From Desulfamplus sp. (lineage in GTDB: Bacteria; Desulfobacterota; Desulfobacteria; Desulfobacterales; Desulfobacteraceae): a stretch of 64,000 nt of DNA. Under the pieces are notes generated by a model. That model was not told the origin of the DNA. It did not search any database and saw nothing but the letters and a program-made list of their open reading frames with translations. Location: contig JADFZJ010000013.1 in assembly GCA_015232555.1 (NCBI GenBank), positions 1 to 64,000 on the forward strand. Reading direction: 5' to 3'. The position numbers were made by a program, and so were the translations under genes. Shown piece by piece: positions 20,264-30,172 of the stretch. The stretch's first letter is position 1, and every line of letters begins with the position of its first letter.

Positions 20264-22876
20264 ATGAACCCCATCAGAACAAAAGACAAAACAGTTTTAC
20301 GGTCCCTCGGACTTGGTGGCTATTTTGGCGGAGGTGCTGAAGGTATGGTGGATGTTATGAACGGTAAAATCGTTCGTGTCAGACCCATGCAATACGGCTG
20401 GAAGTATAAACAGGAAGATGTTAGACAATGGGAGATCAAACGTAATGGTAAAAGTATTAAGCCCGCATGGAAATCTTTGCCTGGTCCATTTTCTCTCTCA
20501 TATAAAAAACGTGTATATTCACCCAACAGAATAAAATATCCTCTTAAACGTGTTGATTGGGATCCGAATGGAGAACGAAATCCACAGAACAGGGGTCAAA
20601 GCAAATATGTCCGTATCTCATGGGATGAAGCCTCAAAAATTATTGCAACTGAGATCAAGCGTGTCCATAAAGAGTACGGCTATAATGCGGTACTTTTACA
20701 AGGTGACGGTCACGGAGAGTGTAAAACCATAAATACACCACATGGTCATGCAGGTGCTCTTTTAGATAATTTAGGTGGTTTTACTCTTCAAGTAAGAAAT
20801 CCAGATAGCTGGGAAGGCTGGTATTGGGGTGCGAAACATGTCTGGGGACAAGGTGCACAGGGTATAATGTATCCTGCTGCAAATATTGTAAAAGACACAA
20901 CAGAAAATGCAGATATGGTGCTATTTTGGGGCTGTGATCCTGAAACCACACCTTGGGGTTTTACAGGTCAGTTTGCAAGTCGTCTCTGCTATTTTTGGAC
21001 AGAAGTTGGAATAAAACAGGTCTATATATGTCCTGATCTTAACTATGGAGCTGCTGTTCATGCTGATAAGTGGATTCCTGTTCTGCCCAACACTGACGCT
21101 GCACTTCAATTGGCGATCATATATATGTGGATCGTAGAAGATACCTATAAAAAAGATTATGTAGATACTCATACTGTTGGTTTTGACAAAGTAAAGGCTT
21201 ATGTAATGGGTGAAGAAGATGGAATACCCAAAACACCTGCATGGGCTTCTAAAAAATGCGGAGTTCCAGAGTGGACAATCAAAGCTCTTGCCAGAGAGTT
21301 TGGAAGCAAAACTACATCTATTGCACATTACTTTGGCGGCGGTATGATAAGAGGTGCATACTCTCACGAACCAGGCAGGCTTGAATGTATCCTTCTTGGA
21401 ATGCAGGGACTTGGCGGACCCGGAGTTCACCAGCATCAGTTGACCTATTTTGGAATGCCACGTGCAGAAGGTCTTGGCGGAACTTTTTTCTGGAACCCTG
21501 AAATTGAAGAGAGACTTGCTGTTCCAGTACTCTCCTCAGTTACATCATGGCAGGAGCAGATTATCCCAAAAACATTGATTCAGCACGCAATACACAGAGA
21601 CGGACCTATCACATTCAGAGGCACAGGTGCTCAAAATGCTCTTGTTCAGGATCAGTTTAACGAATATACATACCCCATAGCAAAAGAGAAAGGCGGCGTA
21701 GATATTCACATGATATGGACAGACACACCATGCAGAATTACATGCTGGAATCACGGCAACGAGACTGAAACTGCAATGAGAAGTCCTCAAATTGAAACGA
21801 TTGTTGCTCAACATCCATGGCTTGAAAATGACTGTTTATATGCAGATATTATTCTTCCTTCTAACACTTTTATGGAAGTTGACGATATCTTGACAAATAT
21901 CCGTCAGGGGACACAGCAGCCAAATATAATGATCGCAGATAAAGCAATTGAGCCAATTGGTGAATCAAAAAGCGATTTTGAAGTTGTTCTTGAAGTTGGC
22001 AAACAATTTGAGGGTATGGAGGAGAGGCTGACTGAAGGAAAGACCATATATGACCTTCAGAAAAAAATCTGGGAATATATGGGGGGCGAAAAATTAGTAA
22101 CATGGGAACAGCTTCTGGAAAAGAAATATTGGATATATAATACAGCATCAGATTGGGAAAATGACCCTCCAGGATTTAGAAATTTTTACAATAATCCTGT
22201 AAAATTCCCGCTTGGAACACCTACTGGTAAACTTGAGTTCTATTCAGAAGCACTTGCAAAAGCCTTTCCTGATGATGATGAAAGACCTCCTATTCCAAAA
22301 TGGATTGAAAAAAGTGCTCTACATGATGAGCGTCTATCCAGCCACAGAGCAAAAATGTTCCCGCTTCTGCTTATGTCCAACCACGGACGATGGAGAGTTC
22401 ATGCTCAGTGCGATGATATCACATGGACAAGAGAGGCTCCAACCTGCAAGGTTACAGGACCGGACGGCTACAAATATGAACCTGTCTGGTTGCACCCGTC
22501 AGAAGCAGCAAAAAGGGGTATCAAAAACGGTGACATTGTTAAAGTATTTAATGAAAGAGGTATCGTATTATGCGGTGCATACGTGACTGAAAGAATCCGT
22601 CCTGGTGTGGCTTCTGTAGATCACGGAGCACGCCACGATCCTATTAAAACAGGTGAAATTGAAAGGGGCGGTGCAATTAACACCATCTCTCCAAGCGGTA
22701 TAACATCTAAAAACTGTGTAGGTAACGTGGTACAGGGTTATCTTGTGGATGCACAGCGTCTGACAGGCAAAGAGATGGATGAGTGGCGTAAAGATCATCC
22801 AGAAGCATTTGCAAGAGAATACGATAAAGCATCAGGGCTTCGTTTTGATGCATGGGTTATTGAAGGAGATAAATAA
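20264..22876 (+). CDS. Molybdopterin oxidoreductase, transhydroxylase-like catalytic subunit
   Basis: This is the large subunit of a DMSO-reductase-family molybdoenzyme with bis-MGD cofactor. The 870 residues and local motifs (RNPDSWEGWYWGAKHVWG, LFWGCDPETTPWG, TWTREAPTCKVTGPDGY) resemble the large subunit of pyrogallol-phloroglucinol transhydroxylase (about 875 residues). It lacks the N-terminal Cys motif that binds an iron-sulfur cluster in most relatives, as transhydroxylase does, and has no Tat signal, so it should be cytoplasmic. Ser182 in the DSWEGW segment is a candidate Mo ligand (inference from the reported Ser ligand of the Pelobacter enzyme). Its stop overlaps the start of the iron-sulfur subunit. 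Whether it transfers hydroxyl groups or acts as a reductase/hydroxylase on another substrate is open. Confidence 0.88.
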   Translation: MNPIRTKDKTVLRSLGLGGYFGGGAEGMVDVMNGKIVRVRPMQYGWKYKQEDVRQWEIKRNGKSIKPAWKSLPGPFSLSYKKRVYSPNRIKYPLKRVDWDPNGERNPQNRGQSKYVRISWDEASKIIATEIKRVHKEYGYNAVLLQGDGHGECKTINTPHGHAGALLDNLGGFTLQVRNPDSWEGWYWGAKHVWGQGAQGIMYPAANIVKDTTENADMVLFWGCDPETTPWGFTGQFASRLCYFWTEVGIKQVYICPDLNYGAAVHADKWIPVLPNTDAALQLAIIYMWIVEDTYKKDYVDTHTVGFDKVKAYVMGEEDGIPKTPAWASKKCGVPEWTIKALAREFGSKTTSIAHYFGGGMIRGAYSHEPGRLECILLGMQGLGGPGVHQHQLTYFGMPRAEGLGGTFFWNPEIEERLAVPVLSSVTSWQEQIIPKTLIQHAIHRDGPITFRGTGAQNALVQDQFNEYTYPIAKEKGGVDIHMIWTDTPCRITCWNHGNETETAMRSPQIETIVAQHPWLENDCLYADIILPSNTFMEVDDILTNIRQGTQQPNIMIADKAIEPIGESKSDFEVVLEVGKQFEGMEERLTEGKTIYDLQKKIWEYMGGEKLVTWEQLLEKKYWIYNTASDWENDPPGFRNFYNNPVKFPLGTPTGKLEFYSEALAKAFPDDDERPPIPKWIEKSALHDERLSSHRAKMFPLLLMSNHGRWRVHAQCDDITWTREAPTCKVTGPDGYKYEPVWLHPSEAAKRGIKNGDIVKVFNERGIVLCGAYVTERIRPGVASVDHGARHDPIKTGEIERGGAINTISPSGITSKNCVGNVVQGYLVDAQRLTGKEMDEWRKDHPEAFAREYDKASGLRFDAWVIEGDK

Positions 22877-23694
22877 TGAAAGCATTTTATATTGATCTGT
22901 CTGTATGTAACGGCTGCTACTGCTGCCAGATTGCATGTAAAGATGAGCATGTTGCCAATGACTGGAGTCCATACTCTAAACCACAGCCAGATACAGGGCA
23001 GTTCTGGATTGGACTTACAGAGTTGGTAAGAGGTCAGGTGCCCAAAGTCAAAGTAACTTATATTCCACAATTATGCCACCACTGTGATGATGCTCCATGT
23101 ATTGCCCAGTGTAAATATGATGCAATAGTTAAACGTGATGATGGAATTGTTCTTATCAATCCTGATAAATGCACTGGCTGCAAACTCTGCAAAGATACCT
23201 GTCCGCACAATGCAATATTCTTTAATGAGAACCTTAATATTGCTCAAAAATGTACTGGATGCACACATCTTCTTGACAATGATGATGAGTGGAAAGTGCC
23301 AAGATGCGTGGATCAGTGTCCAACAGATGCTTTGAGATTTGGAGAAGAGGCAGATTTCAAGGATTTTATAGCACAAGCTGAATTTATCAATCCGCAGGCT
23401 GGAACAAAATCAAGAGTTTATTACAAAAATCTGCCAAAGAAATTTATCGGCGGCACTGTTTATGATCCAGTTGCAAAAGAGGTTATTATTGGTGCTGTAT
23501 GCACACTTAAAGATGACACCTCTGGAGAGACATTTACTGCAACTACCGATAACTTCGGTGATTTCTGGTTTCATAATCTTAAAGATGACGGGATATTTAC
23601 CCTGACAATGGACAAAAATGGAAAGCAGAAAACAATAACTGGTATTGTTACTGACAAAGATTTAAGTCTTGGCGACATTCCAATCAATATTTAA
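22876..23694 (+). CDS. Iron-sulfur subunit of the transhydroxylase-like molybdoenzyme, with C-terminal beta-sandwich domain
   Basis: This 272-residue electron-transfer subunit has ferredoxin-type Cys groups: CNGCYCCQIAC (11-21), CHHCDDAPCIAQC, CTGCKLCKDTCP and CTGC followed by PRCVDQCP, enough for up to four [4Fe-4S] clusters. After GTKSRVYYKNL a non-ferredoxin domain of about 75 residues follows (GAVCTLKDD, FGDFWFHNL), a carboxypeptidase-regulatory-like beta sandwich. That layout, including the RVYYKNL join, is what I know from the small subunit of Pelobacter transhydroxylase, which has three clusters. It overlaps the large-subunit gene by one base. No membrane anchor subunit is present, supporting a soluble complex. 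Confidence 0.9.
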   Translation: MKAFYIDLSVCNGCYCCQIACKDEHVANDWSPYSKPQPDTGQFWIGLTELVRGQVPKVKVTYIPQLCHHCDDAPCIAQCKYDAIVKRDDGIVLINPDKCTGCKLCKDTCPHNAIFFNENLNIAQKCTGCTHLLDNDDEWKVPRCVDQCPTDALRFGEEADFKDFIAQAEFINPQAGTKSRVYYKNLPKKFIGGTVYDPVAKEVIIGAVCTLKDDTSGETFTATTDNFGDFWFHNLKDDGIFTLTMDKNGKQKTITGIVTDKDLSLGDIPINI

Positions 23695-23720
23695 ATATAT
23701 CCCATATCCTCACCTTCCTT

Positions 23721-23753
23721 ACATGCTTGTAGGCATTTTACCTACAAGCATGT
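23721..23753. terminator. Perfect 13-base hairpin after the molybdoenzyme genes
   Basis: ACATGCTTGTAGG (23721-23733) pairs with CCTACAAGCATGT (23741-23753) around a 7-base loop. It lies 27 bases after the stop at 23694. There is no T run on the plus strand, so it may stabilise the mRNA end or be a weak terminator. Confidence 0.6.
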
Positions 23754-23915
23754 AATAAAAACACCTACAAATCCATCCCAAAAAACCTACATGAAAAATC
23801 CGTTTTTCACCGATTGCATAAAAGTCCCTACTCTAATAAATCCATACAAAAATAATTCTTTCCACACTTTTATTAGCTTTTAACTTTATCGTTATAATGA
23901 TACTCAAGTTTTTCG

Positions 23916-23942
23916 ATCGCAATAGGCATACCCAATTGCGAT
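23916..23942. promoter_or_regulatory. Operator-like inverted repeat upstream of icmF
   Basis: ATCGCAAT (23916-23923) and ATTGCGAT (23935-23942) are separated by 11 bases, spacing suited to a dimeric regulator on one DNA face. It lies about 85-110 bases before icmF. The regulator is unknown. Confidence 0.4.
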
Positions 23943-23955
23943 ACTGTATGTAATT

Positions 23956-23988
23956 TATAATACCGTAAATAAACAGTACCGTATTATA
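23956..23988. promoter_or_regulatory. Second inverted repeat upstream of icmF
   Basis: TATAATAC (23956-23963) and GTATTATA (23981-23988) flank a 17-base centre that contains TACCGTA-like direct repeats. The AT-rich arms could also include a -10 box, so this may be a promoter overlapped by an operator. Confidence 0.4.
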
Positions 23989-24025
23989 GTATCTGAAATA
24001 ACGTATAAATATATGAGGAGATACC

Positions 24026-27000
24026 ATGAAGACAGAAATTGAAGCCTATAAACCTGTTAATAACATAAGAATTGTAACTGCAACATCACTTTTTGACGGG
24101 CACGATGCCTCAATAAATATAATGCGAAGAATCTTACAGGATACAGGCGTTGAGGTTATACACCTTGCCCACAACAGATCTGTTCAAGAGTTTGTTGATG
24201 CTGCGGTTGCAGAAGATGTTCAAGGAGTTGCCATGTCAAGCTATCAAGGCGGACACATGGAGGCGTTCAAGTACATGGTTGATCTTCTTAAAGAAAAAAG
24301 TGCATCGCATGTTAAAGTTTTTGGCGGCGGCGGCGGTGTTATTGTTTCTGATGAAATCAAAGAGCTTGAAAAGTATGGCGTAACCAAAATCTATTCACCA
24401 GAAGACGGCAGCAAAATGGGTTTGCAAGGCATGATCAACCACATGGTTGAGAATATGGATTTTTCAACCCTAAACTATCACGAGCTTGATCCTGCTAAAC
24501 TCAATGTTGAAAATACAAAAACCATCTCAGGATTTATTACTGCTGTTCAAGAGGCAAAAGCTGGAACAAATGCAGACAGAGAAAATACTGCTCTTGGAGG
24601 CTCAGAATCTGAACGTAGAGCAGCAAACAGGCAAAAACTTGAAGAGCTTATGGCTGTTATCAACCCTCTTGCAGACAAGCACAATCCACCTGTAATAGGC
24701 ATAACTGGAACGGGCGGTGCTGGTAAATCTTCGCTTACAGACGAGCTTATAATCCGTTTTTTAAATGATATGGAAAATATCACCATTGCAATTATAAGCT
24801 GCGATCCATCAAGACGCAAAACAGGCGGGGCACTGCTTGGCGATAGAATCAGAATGAATGCTATTGCCGCTCCTACTATCTATATGCGAAGCCTTGCAAC
24901 AAGGGATTCAGGAAGCGAAGTTTCAGAATCCCTGCCAGAGGCAATTAAAGTTCTGAAAGCTGCGGGATTTGACCTTATTATTGCTGAAACTGCTGGAATT
25001 GGCCAGGGCGATTCCAATATTGTTAATATGGCTGATATCTCACTCTATGTTATGACCAGCGAATTTGGTGCCCCTTCTCAGTTAGAAAAGATCGACATGC
25101 TTGATTATGCTGATATTGTTGCTATCAACAAATTTGAGAAAAAAGGCAGTGACGATGCTTTAAGAGATGTAAGAAAACAGGTGCAGAGAAATAGAAAAGC
25201 GTGGAGCACAAATACGGCAGATATGCCTGTTTATGGAACCATTGCATCAAAATTTAATGATGATGGCGTTACTGCTCTGTATCACGGAATTGTTGAAACC
25301 ATTAAGCAAAAATGCGGAGATAAGTTAAGCGAACAGATTAAATTAAAACTAATCCCTAAAACTCCCAAACCTGCCCAGAAATTTTCATCTTCAAAAGCAA
25401 TTATTATACCAACAGAAAGAACCAGATATCTCTCTGAAATTTCCGAAACTGTTAGAAGTTACCACAAAACTACAGCAGAACAGTCAGCTTATGTGAGAAA
25501 ACTCTGGCACCTTGAAGAAACGCTTACTGTTCTAACATCGGGTAAAAATGAGGTTGCTTATAACTTACTTGAATCTTTAAAAAAAGAGATTGATGATGTA
25601 TCGTCAAAAATATTGCCAGAGACAAAAGAGATTGTAAAAAGCTGGAGCAGCATAAAGCAGGCATATTCAGGTGATGATTATGTTTACATTGTAAGAGGGC
25701 GTGAAATCAGAGTTCCTCTATACACTGAATCTCTCTCTCATACCAAGATACCTAAAATATCACTTCCTAAATTTAATGACCCAGGCGACATCTATACATG
25801 GATGAGAAAAGAGAATCTGCCAGGACTCTTTCCATACACTGCTGGTGTTTTCCCAATGAAAAGAACGAGCGAAGACCCAACCCGTATGTTTGCTGGAGAA
25901 GGGGGACCCTCAAGAACCAACAAAAGGTTTAAACTTCTTTCAAGCAACTATGAGGCAAAAAGACTTTCCACAGCATTTGACTCTGTAACTCTGTACGGAT
26001 GGGACCCTGCCGAGCGTCCAGATATTTATGGCAAGATTGGAACATCAGGGGTGAGTATCTGCACTCTTGACGATGTAAAACAGCTCTATGATGGGTTTGA
26101 TCTCTGCTCTCCAACAACATCTGTCTCCATGACCATTAACGGTCCAGCCCCAATGATGCTTGCTATGTTTCTTAACACTGCAATAGATCAACAGATTGAA
26201 AAGTTTAAAGCAGATAAGGGAAAACTTCCATCAGACGAAGAGGCAACAGCAATAAAGGCAATGGTTCTGTCAAATGTCAGAGGAACAGTTCAGGCTGATA
26301 TTTTAAAAGAGGATCAGGGTCAAAATACCTGCATATTCTCAATTGATTTTGCCCTTAAAATGATGGGAGATATTCAGGAGTATTTTATCAGGCATAATGT
26401 AAGAAACTTCTATTCTGTATCAATTTCTGGTTATCACATTGCAGAGGCTGGTGCAAATCCAATTACCCAGCTTGCCTTGACCCTATCCAACGGCTTTACT
26501 TATGTAGAATATTACCTCTCACGGGGTATGGATATCAACTACTTTGCACCCAATCTCTCCTACTTTTTCTCAAATGGAATGGATCCTGAATATACAGTTA
26601 TTGGTCGTGTAGCAAGAAGAATATGGTCAATTGCAATGAAAGAGAAATATCATGCCTCAGATGCCTCACGTAAACTAAAATATCATATTCAGACATCAGG
26701 AAGGTCTCTGCATAGTCAAGAGATACAGTTTAACGATATCCGAACAACTTTGCAGGCACTTTGTGCTATTTATGATAACTGTAACAGTCTTCACACAAAC
26801 GCTTTTGATGAGGCAATTACAACTCCAAGTACAGAGTCTGTTAGAAGGGCACTTGCGATTCAGCTTATCATCAACCGTGAGTGGGGGCTTGTAAAGAACG
26901 AGAACATGAATCAGGGCAGCTTTATTGTTGAGGAGCTTACCGATCTTGTTGAAGAAGCAGTTCTAATAGAGTTTGACAGAATCACGGAACGCGGCGGTGT

Positions 27001-27385
27001 AATGGGTGCAATGGAAACTGGTTATCAGAGAGGTAAAATTCAGGAAGAGTCAATGTATTATGAACATCTGAAACACTCTGGAGAATACCCGATTATTGGT
27101 GTAAACACCTTCCGTGATGAGACTGCTGATTATGATGCTATGACCTCTTATCTTGAACTTGCCAGAGCATCTGATGATGAGAAAGATGATCAGCTTGTAA
27201 GGCTGAAAACATTCCATGAACAGCATAAAGAGGAGTCTTCAGAAGCTATCACAAAACTTAAAGCAGCCGCTCTTGGAGGTAAAAATCTCTTTGAAGAGCT
27301 GATGGAGACCGTCAGATCATGTAGTCTTGGTCAGATTACTAACGCCCTTTACGATGCTGGTGGAAAATATAGAAGAAATATGTAA
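24026..27385 (+). CDS. icmF: Fused isobutyryl-CoA mutase IcmF (B12 domain, G-protein chaperone, mutase)
   Basis: IcmF interconverts isobutyryl-CoA and n-butyryl-CoA by an adenosylcobalamin radical and carries its own GTPase chaperone. The 1119 residues run: cobalamin-binding domain (about 15-150, [12 protein letters not shown]), MeaB/ArgK-like P-loop GTPase (GTGGAGKSS near 225-236) and the TIM-barrel mutase (about 590-1119) with [33 protein letters not shown] and the fusion itself separate IcmF from ordinary methylmalonyl-CoA mutase. Some IcmF-like enzymes prefer pivalyl- or isovaleryl-type substrates, so the exact substrate is not settled. Nearby acyl-CoA ligases could supply the CoA thioesters. 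Confidence 0.93.
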   Translation: MKTEIEAYKPVNNIRIVTATSLFDGHDASINIMRRILQDTGVEVIHLAHNRSVQEFVDAAVAEDVQGVAMSSYQGGHMEAFKYMVDLLKEKSASHVKVFGGGGGVIVSDEIKELEKYGVTKIYSPEDGSKMGLQGMINHMVENMDFSTLNYHELDPAKLNVENTKTISGFITAVQEAKAGTNADRENTALGGSESERRAANRQKLEELMAVINPLADKHNPPVIGITGTGGAGKSSLTDELIIRFLNDMENITIAIISCDPSRRKTGGALLGDRIRMNAIAAPTIYMRSLATRDSGSEVSESLPEAIKVLKAAGFDLIIAETAGIGQGDSNIVNMADISLYVMTSEFGAPSQLEKIDMLDYADIVAINKFEKKGSDDALRDVRKQVQRNRKAWSTNTADMPVYGTIASKFNDDGVTALYHGIVETIKQKCGDKLSEQIKLKLIPKTPKPAQKFSSSKAIIIPTERTRYLSEISETVRSYHKTTAEQSAYVRKLWHLEETLTVLTSGKNEVAYNLLESLKKEIDDVSSKILPETKEIVKSWSSIKQAYSGDDYVYIVRGREIRVPLYTESLSHTKIPKISLPKFNDPGDIYTWMRKENLPGLFPYTAGVFPMKRTSEDPTRMFAGEGGPSRTNKRFKLLSSNYEAKRLSTAFDSVTLYGWDPAERPDIYGKIGTSGVSICTLDDVKQLYDGFDLCSPTTSVSMTINGPAPMMLAMFLNTAIDQQIEKFKADKGKLPSDEEATAIKAMVLSNVRGTVQADILKEDQGQNTCIFSIDFALKMMGDIQEYFIRHNVRNFYSVSISGYHIAEAGANPITQLALTLSNGFTYVEYYLSRGMDINYFAPNLSYFFSNGMDPEYTVIGRVARRIWSIAMKEKYHASDASRKLKYHIQTSGRSLHSQEIQFNDIRTTLQALCAIYDNCNSLHTNAFDEAITTPSTESVRRALAIQLIINREWGLVKNENMNQGSFIVEELTDLVEEAVLIEFDRITERGGVMGAMETGYQRGKIQEESMYYEHLKHSGEYPIIGVNTFRDETADYDAMTSYLELARASDDEKDDQLVRLKTFHEQHKEESSEAITKLKAAALGGKNLFEELMETVRSCSLGQITNALYDAGGKYRRNM

Positions 27386-27434
27386 CTTAATGGTTCAAAT
27401 ATCAAATTCTATATTCAATAACAATTAAATAAGT

Positions 27435-27516
27435 GTAACCTTTTTAGATTTAATCCAAACTGTAGAGACTCAGAGCCGTGCGTCTCTACTTTAAATAAAA
27501 AATGTAAAAAGGCTAC
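27435..27516. repeat. Nested inverted repeat after icmF, with a GTAGAGAC core hairpin
   Basis: The core 27462-27489 has arms GTAGAGAC and GTCTCTAC around an AGCCGTG-containing centre. Outer arms GTAACCTTTTTA (27435-27446) and TAAAAAGGCTAC (27505-27516, one mismatch) enclose it. The core is nearly the same as the element at 42749-42774, including the AAACT before it. Hence a dispersed palindromic repeat. Confidence 0.8.
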
Positions 27517-27564
27517 CCTCTAATAATTAAATAATAAATAACAAAATCACTGGTTGATAAGGTA

Positions 27565-28260
27565 ATGGCAGATAAAAAGAAAATAATGCTGGTTGAAGAC
27601 CACCCAATTTTCAGATTGGGACTTGCAGAGCTTATCAATCAGGAGGATGATCTTATTGCCTGCGGCACTTCAACGGATGTTGATCAGGCGATCAAAGAGA
27701 TGGAAAACCTTGAGCCAAACCTTATCATAGTTGACATAAGTCTTAAAAATTCTGATGGCATTGATCTTGTTCATCATGTCAAAAAGCACAGAGATATTCC
27801 AATTTTAGTTCTCTCCATGCATGATGAATATCTCTATGCCCAGCGTGCCCTCCATGCTGGTGCTAAAGGCTACATTATGAAACAAGAAGCAATGGAATCG
27901 GTTGTTACAGCAATTCACCATGTCCTCTCTGGCAAGGTCTATTTAAACGAGAATCTCAAAGAGCACATTCTTTCCAATATTGCAGAAAATTTCAAAACAA
28001 AAGACAAAACTCCAATGGACAGGCTCACAGACAGAGAGCTTCAAGTATTTAAAATGGTTGGAAAAGGTTTTACGTCAAAGGAGATCGCAATAAGGCTCTT
28101 TCTAAGCATAAAGACAATTGGGACATATAGGGAGAGAATTAAAGAAAAATTGGGTTTGAAAAATGCGAATGAATTGGTGAGATGTGCTGTTCATTTTGAA
28201 AAAACAGGTCAAATTCAATCAGTTAGTGATAATTCAGATTCATCAGACGAAACAAATTAA
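27565..28260 (+). CDS. NarL/FixJ-type response regulator, orphan
   Basis: This 231-residue two-domain regulator has a receiver (about 5-122) with acidic Glu11/Asp12, phosphorylation site Asp57 in IIVDISL and Lys106 in GYIMK. The LuxR-type HTH is at about 160-218 (LTDRELQVFKMVGKGFTSKEIA, then LFLSIKTIGTYRERI). A charged, Ser-rich tail follows. No histidine kinase gene is nearby. It sits between icmF and the first acyl-CoA ligase, so it is a natural candidate regulator of this catabolic block; that link is inference from position. The ribosome site is weak (AAGGT). Confidence 0.92.
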   Translation: MADKKKIMLVEDHPIFRLGLAELINQEDDLIACGTSTDVDQAIKEMENLEPNLIIVDISLKNSDGIDLVHHVKKHRDIPILVLSMHDEYLYAQRALHAGAKGYIMKQEAMESVVTAIHHVLSGKVYLNENLKEHILSNIAENFKTKDKTPMDRLTDRELQVFKMVGKGFTSKEIAIRLFLSIKTIGTYRERIKEKLGLKNANELVRCAVHFEKTGQIQSVSDNSDSSDETN

Positions 28261-28397
28261 GTTTTCAACTGATGCCTTAAATAATAACAAACTATTTTAC
28301 CTTTAAAAGTAAGATAAGAATTAAAAAAGCTGTTTTACAACAACAAATGGCATTTTAAAGTAACAAGTAAGTAAGACAAACAACAAAGGAGAGTAAA

Positions 28398-30026
28398 ATG
28401 AGTCAGAAACACAACATGACAGATTATGATGCAACCTATCGGGAGTTCAAATTGGAAGTTCCTGAGTATTTCAACTTCTCAGGAGATGTGATTGACAAAT
28501 GGGCACAAGACCCTGATAAACTTGCTATGTGGTGGGTAGATGATGCCGGCAATGAGGTAAAGAAGACTTTTCTTGATATCAGTAATGCCTCAAAAAAACT
28601 TGCTAATGTGTTAAAGGCTCAGGGTGTTAAACAAGGTGATGTTATCCTTGTAATCCTGCCGAGAAATATAGAGTGGTGGGAAACTTTTACGGCATGTATC
28701 CGCATGGGTGCTCTGAACTCCCCCGGTACAACTCAGTTGACAGCAAAAGACCTCGAATTTAGAGCAAATAAGGCAGAAGCCGTCTGTATTATCACCAATA
28801 ACGATATTGCTGCAAGATTTGACACAGTATCTGATAACTGCCCCAATGTTAAAACAAAGATCGTTATAACAGAACCAAGAAAGGGTTGGCTTTTTTACAC
28901 TGACGAAGTTGCAAAAGCATCTGACAAGTTTGAAACTGCAAAGACAAAAAGTGATGATCACTGCATCGTCTATTTTACATCTGGAACTACAGGTTTTCCA
29001 AAGATGGCTTTGCACACCCATGCATCATATCCAATCGGACATCAGATTACTGGTAAATTCTGGTTAGACCTACAGCCTCAGGATATGCACTGGAATATCA
29101 GTGATACAGGATGGGCAAAGGCAGCATGGAGCAGCTTTTTTGGACCTTGGAATTGTGGTGCTGCACAATTTATCCACCACACTGACCGTTTTGATCCAAA
29201 AAAGACTCTTGAACTTCTTGCAAAATACCCTGTTACAACAATGTGTGGTGCCCCGACTATCTACAGAATGTTGGTTCTTCAGGACCTTTCACAATACAAA
29301 TTCCCGACACTTCGCCATTGTGTAGGTGCTGGTGAGCCTCTAAACCCTGAAATCATTGACGTTTGGAAAAAAGCTACTGGCTGTACTATCCGTGATGGTT
29401 ATGGTCAGACTGAAACAGTTCTGCTATGTGGCAGTTTCCCCTGTATAGAAGCCAGATTTGGCTCAATGGGCAAACCATCACCAACTATTGACCTTAAGGT
29501 TATTGACGAAAAAGGCGAAATTTTACCTCCTGATACAGAGGGTGATATTGCAATTCGTGTAAAACCAAACCGCCCAGTAGGTCTGTTCAAAGAGTATTGG
29601 AAAGAGCCTGAAAGAACTGCCTCTGTCTATCGTGGTGATTGGTATCTGACAGGAGACAGAGCTTATGTTGATAAAGATGGATATTTCTGGTTTGTAGGTC
29701 GTGCTGACGATGTTATTCTCACATCTGGTTACAGAATAGGTCCATTTGAGGTTGAAAGTGCTCTTATCGAACATCCTGCAGTTGCAGAGTCAGCAGTTGT
29801 TTCAAGTCCAGACGAAACACGCGGAGAAGTTGTAAAGGCATTTGTTATCCTTGCTCCTGGTTATACAGCAAGCGATCAACTTGCAAAAGAGATTCAGGAA
29901 CATGTTAAAAAAGTTACTGCTCCATACAAGTATCCGAGAAAAATTGAATTTGTAACAGCTCTGCCAAAAACTGTAAGCGGTAAAATACGTCGTATAGAGC
30001 TTAGACAGGCTGAATGGGGAAAATAA
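28398..30026 (+). CDS. AMP-forming acyl-CoA synthetase, medium-chain (ACSM-like)
   Basis: This ligase activates a carboxylic acid to its CoA thioester with ATP by way of an acyl-adenylate. The 542 residues show the ANL motifs: YFTSGTTGFPK near residues 192-202, DGYGQTE near 332, YLTGDRA near 416 and the C-terminal hinge and lysine region GKIRRIELR. HWNISDTGWAKAAW and PWNCGAAQF are typical of medium-chain/benzoate-type ligases (ACSM group), so the acid could be a fatty, branched or aromatic one. AGGAG lies 6 bases before the ATG. It is the first of three dissimilar ligases within 7 kb and is followed by a strong hairpin. Confidence 0.9.
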   Translation: MSQKHNMTDYDATYREFKLEVPEYFNFSGDVIDKWAQDPDKLAMWWVDDAGNEVKKTFLDISNASKKLANVLKAQGVKQGDVILVILPRNIEWWETFTACIRMGALNSPGTTQLTAKDLEFRANKAEAVCIITNNDIAARFDTVSDNCPNVKTKIVITEPRKGWLFYTDEVAKASDKFETAKTKSDDHCIVYFTSGTTGFPKMALHTHASYPIGHQITGKFWLDLQPQDMHWNISDTGWAKAAWSSFFGPWNCGAAQFIHHTDRFDPKKTLELLAKYPVTTMCGAPTIYRMLVLQDLSQYKFPTLRHCVGAGEPLNPEIIDVWKKATGCTIRDGYGQTETVLLCGSFPCIEARFGSMGKPSPTIDLKVIDEKGEILPPDTEGDIAIRVKPNRPVGLFKEYWKEPERTASVYRGDWYLTGDRAYVDKDGYFWFVGRADDVILTSGYRIGPFEVESALIEHPAVAESAVVSSPDETRGEVVKAFVILAPGYTASDQLAKEIQEHVKKVTAPYKYPRKIEFVTALPKTVSGKIRRIELRQAEWGK

Positions 30027-30105
30027 CCCTTTTAAGAATAAAACTCGTTTATTAGGCTTTACCTCTTTTGAGGTTGCCCAATAAAAAAATAACCCGCCTA
30101 ATTTG

Positions 30106-30136
30106 AAGTAGAGACAAGGCATGCTTGTCTCTACTT
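30106..30136. terminator. 13-base hairpin after ligase 1 (GTAGAGA family)
   Basis: AAGTAGAGACAAG pairs perfectly with CTTGTCTCTACTT around a 5-base centre (GCATG). It lies 80 bases after the ligase stop and 37 bases before the next gene. Its outer arm resembles hairpins at 27462, 33324, 35064 and 42749. Confidence 0.7.
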
Positions 30137-30172
30137 AATATAAAATCATAACAACAACATGGAGGTATTTTA

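Larger units (their letters stand above)
23695..24025. promoter_or_regulatory. 331-base spacer before icmF: one strong hairpin and two inverted repeats
   Basis: It contains the hairpin at 23721-23753 just after the iron-sulfur subunit gene, and two 8-base inverted repeats at 23916-23942 and 23956-23988 in the icmF upstream region (listed separately). No gene is seen. An AGGAG ribosome site sits just before icmF. Confidence 0.6.

Noticed and set aside
24547-24819. Minus-strand frame within icmF
   Set aside because: Antisense of the conserved GTPase domain, with no independent evidence.
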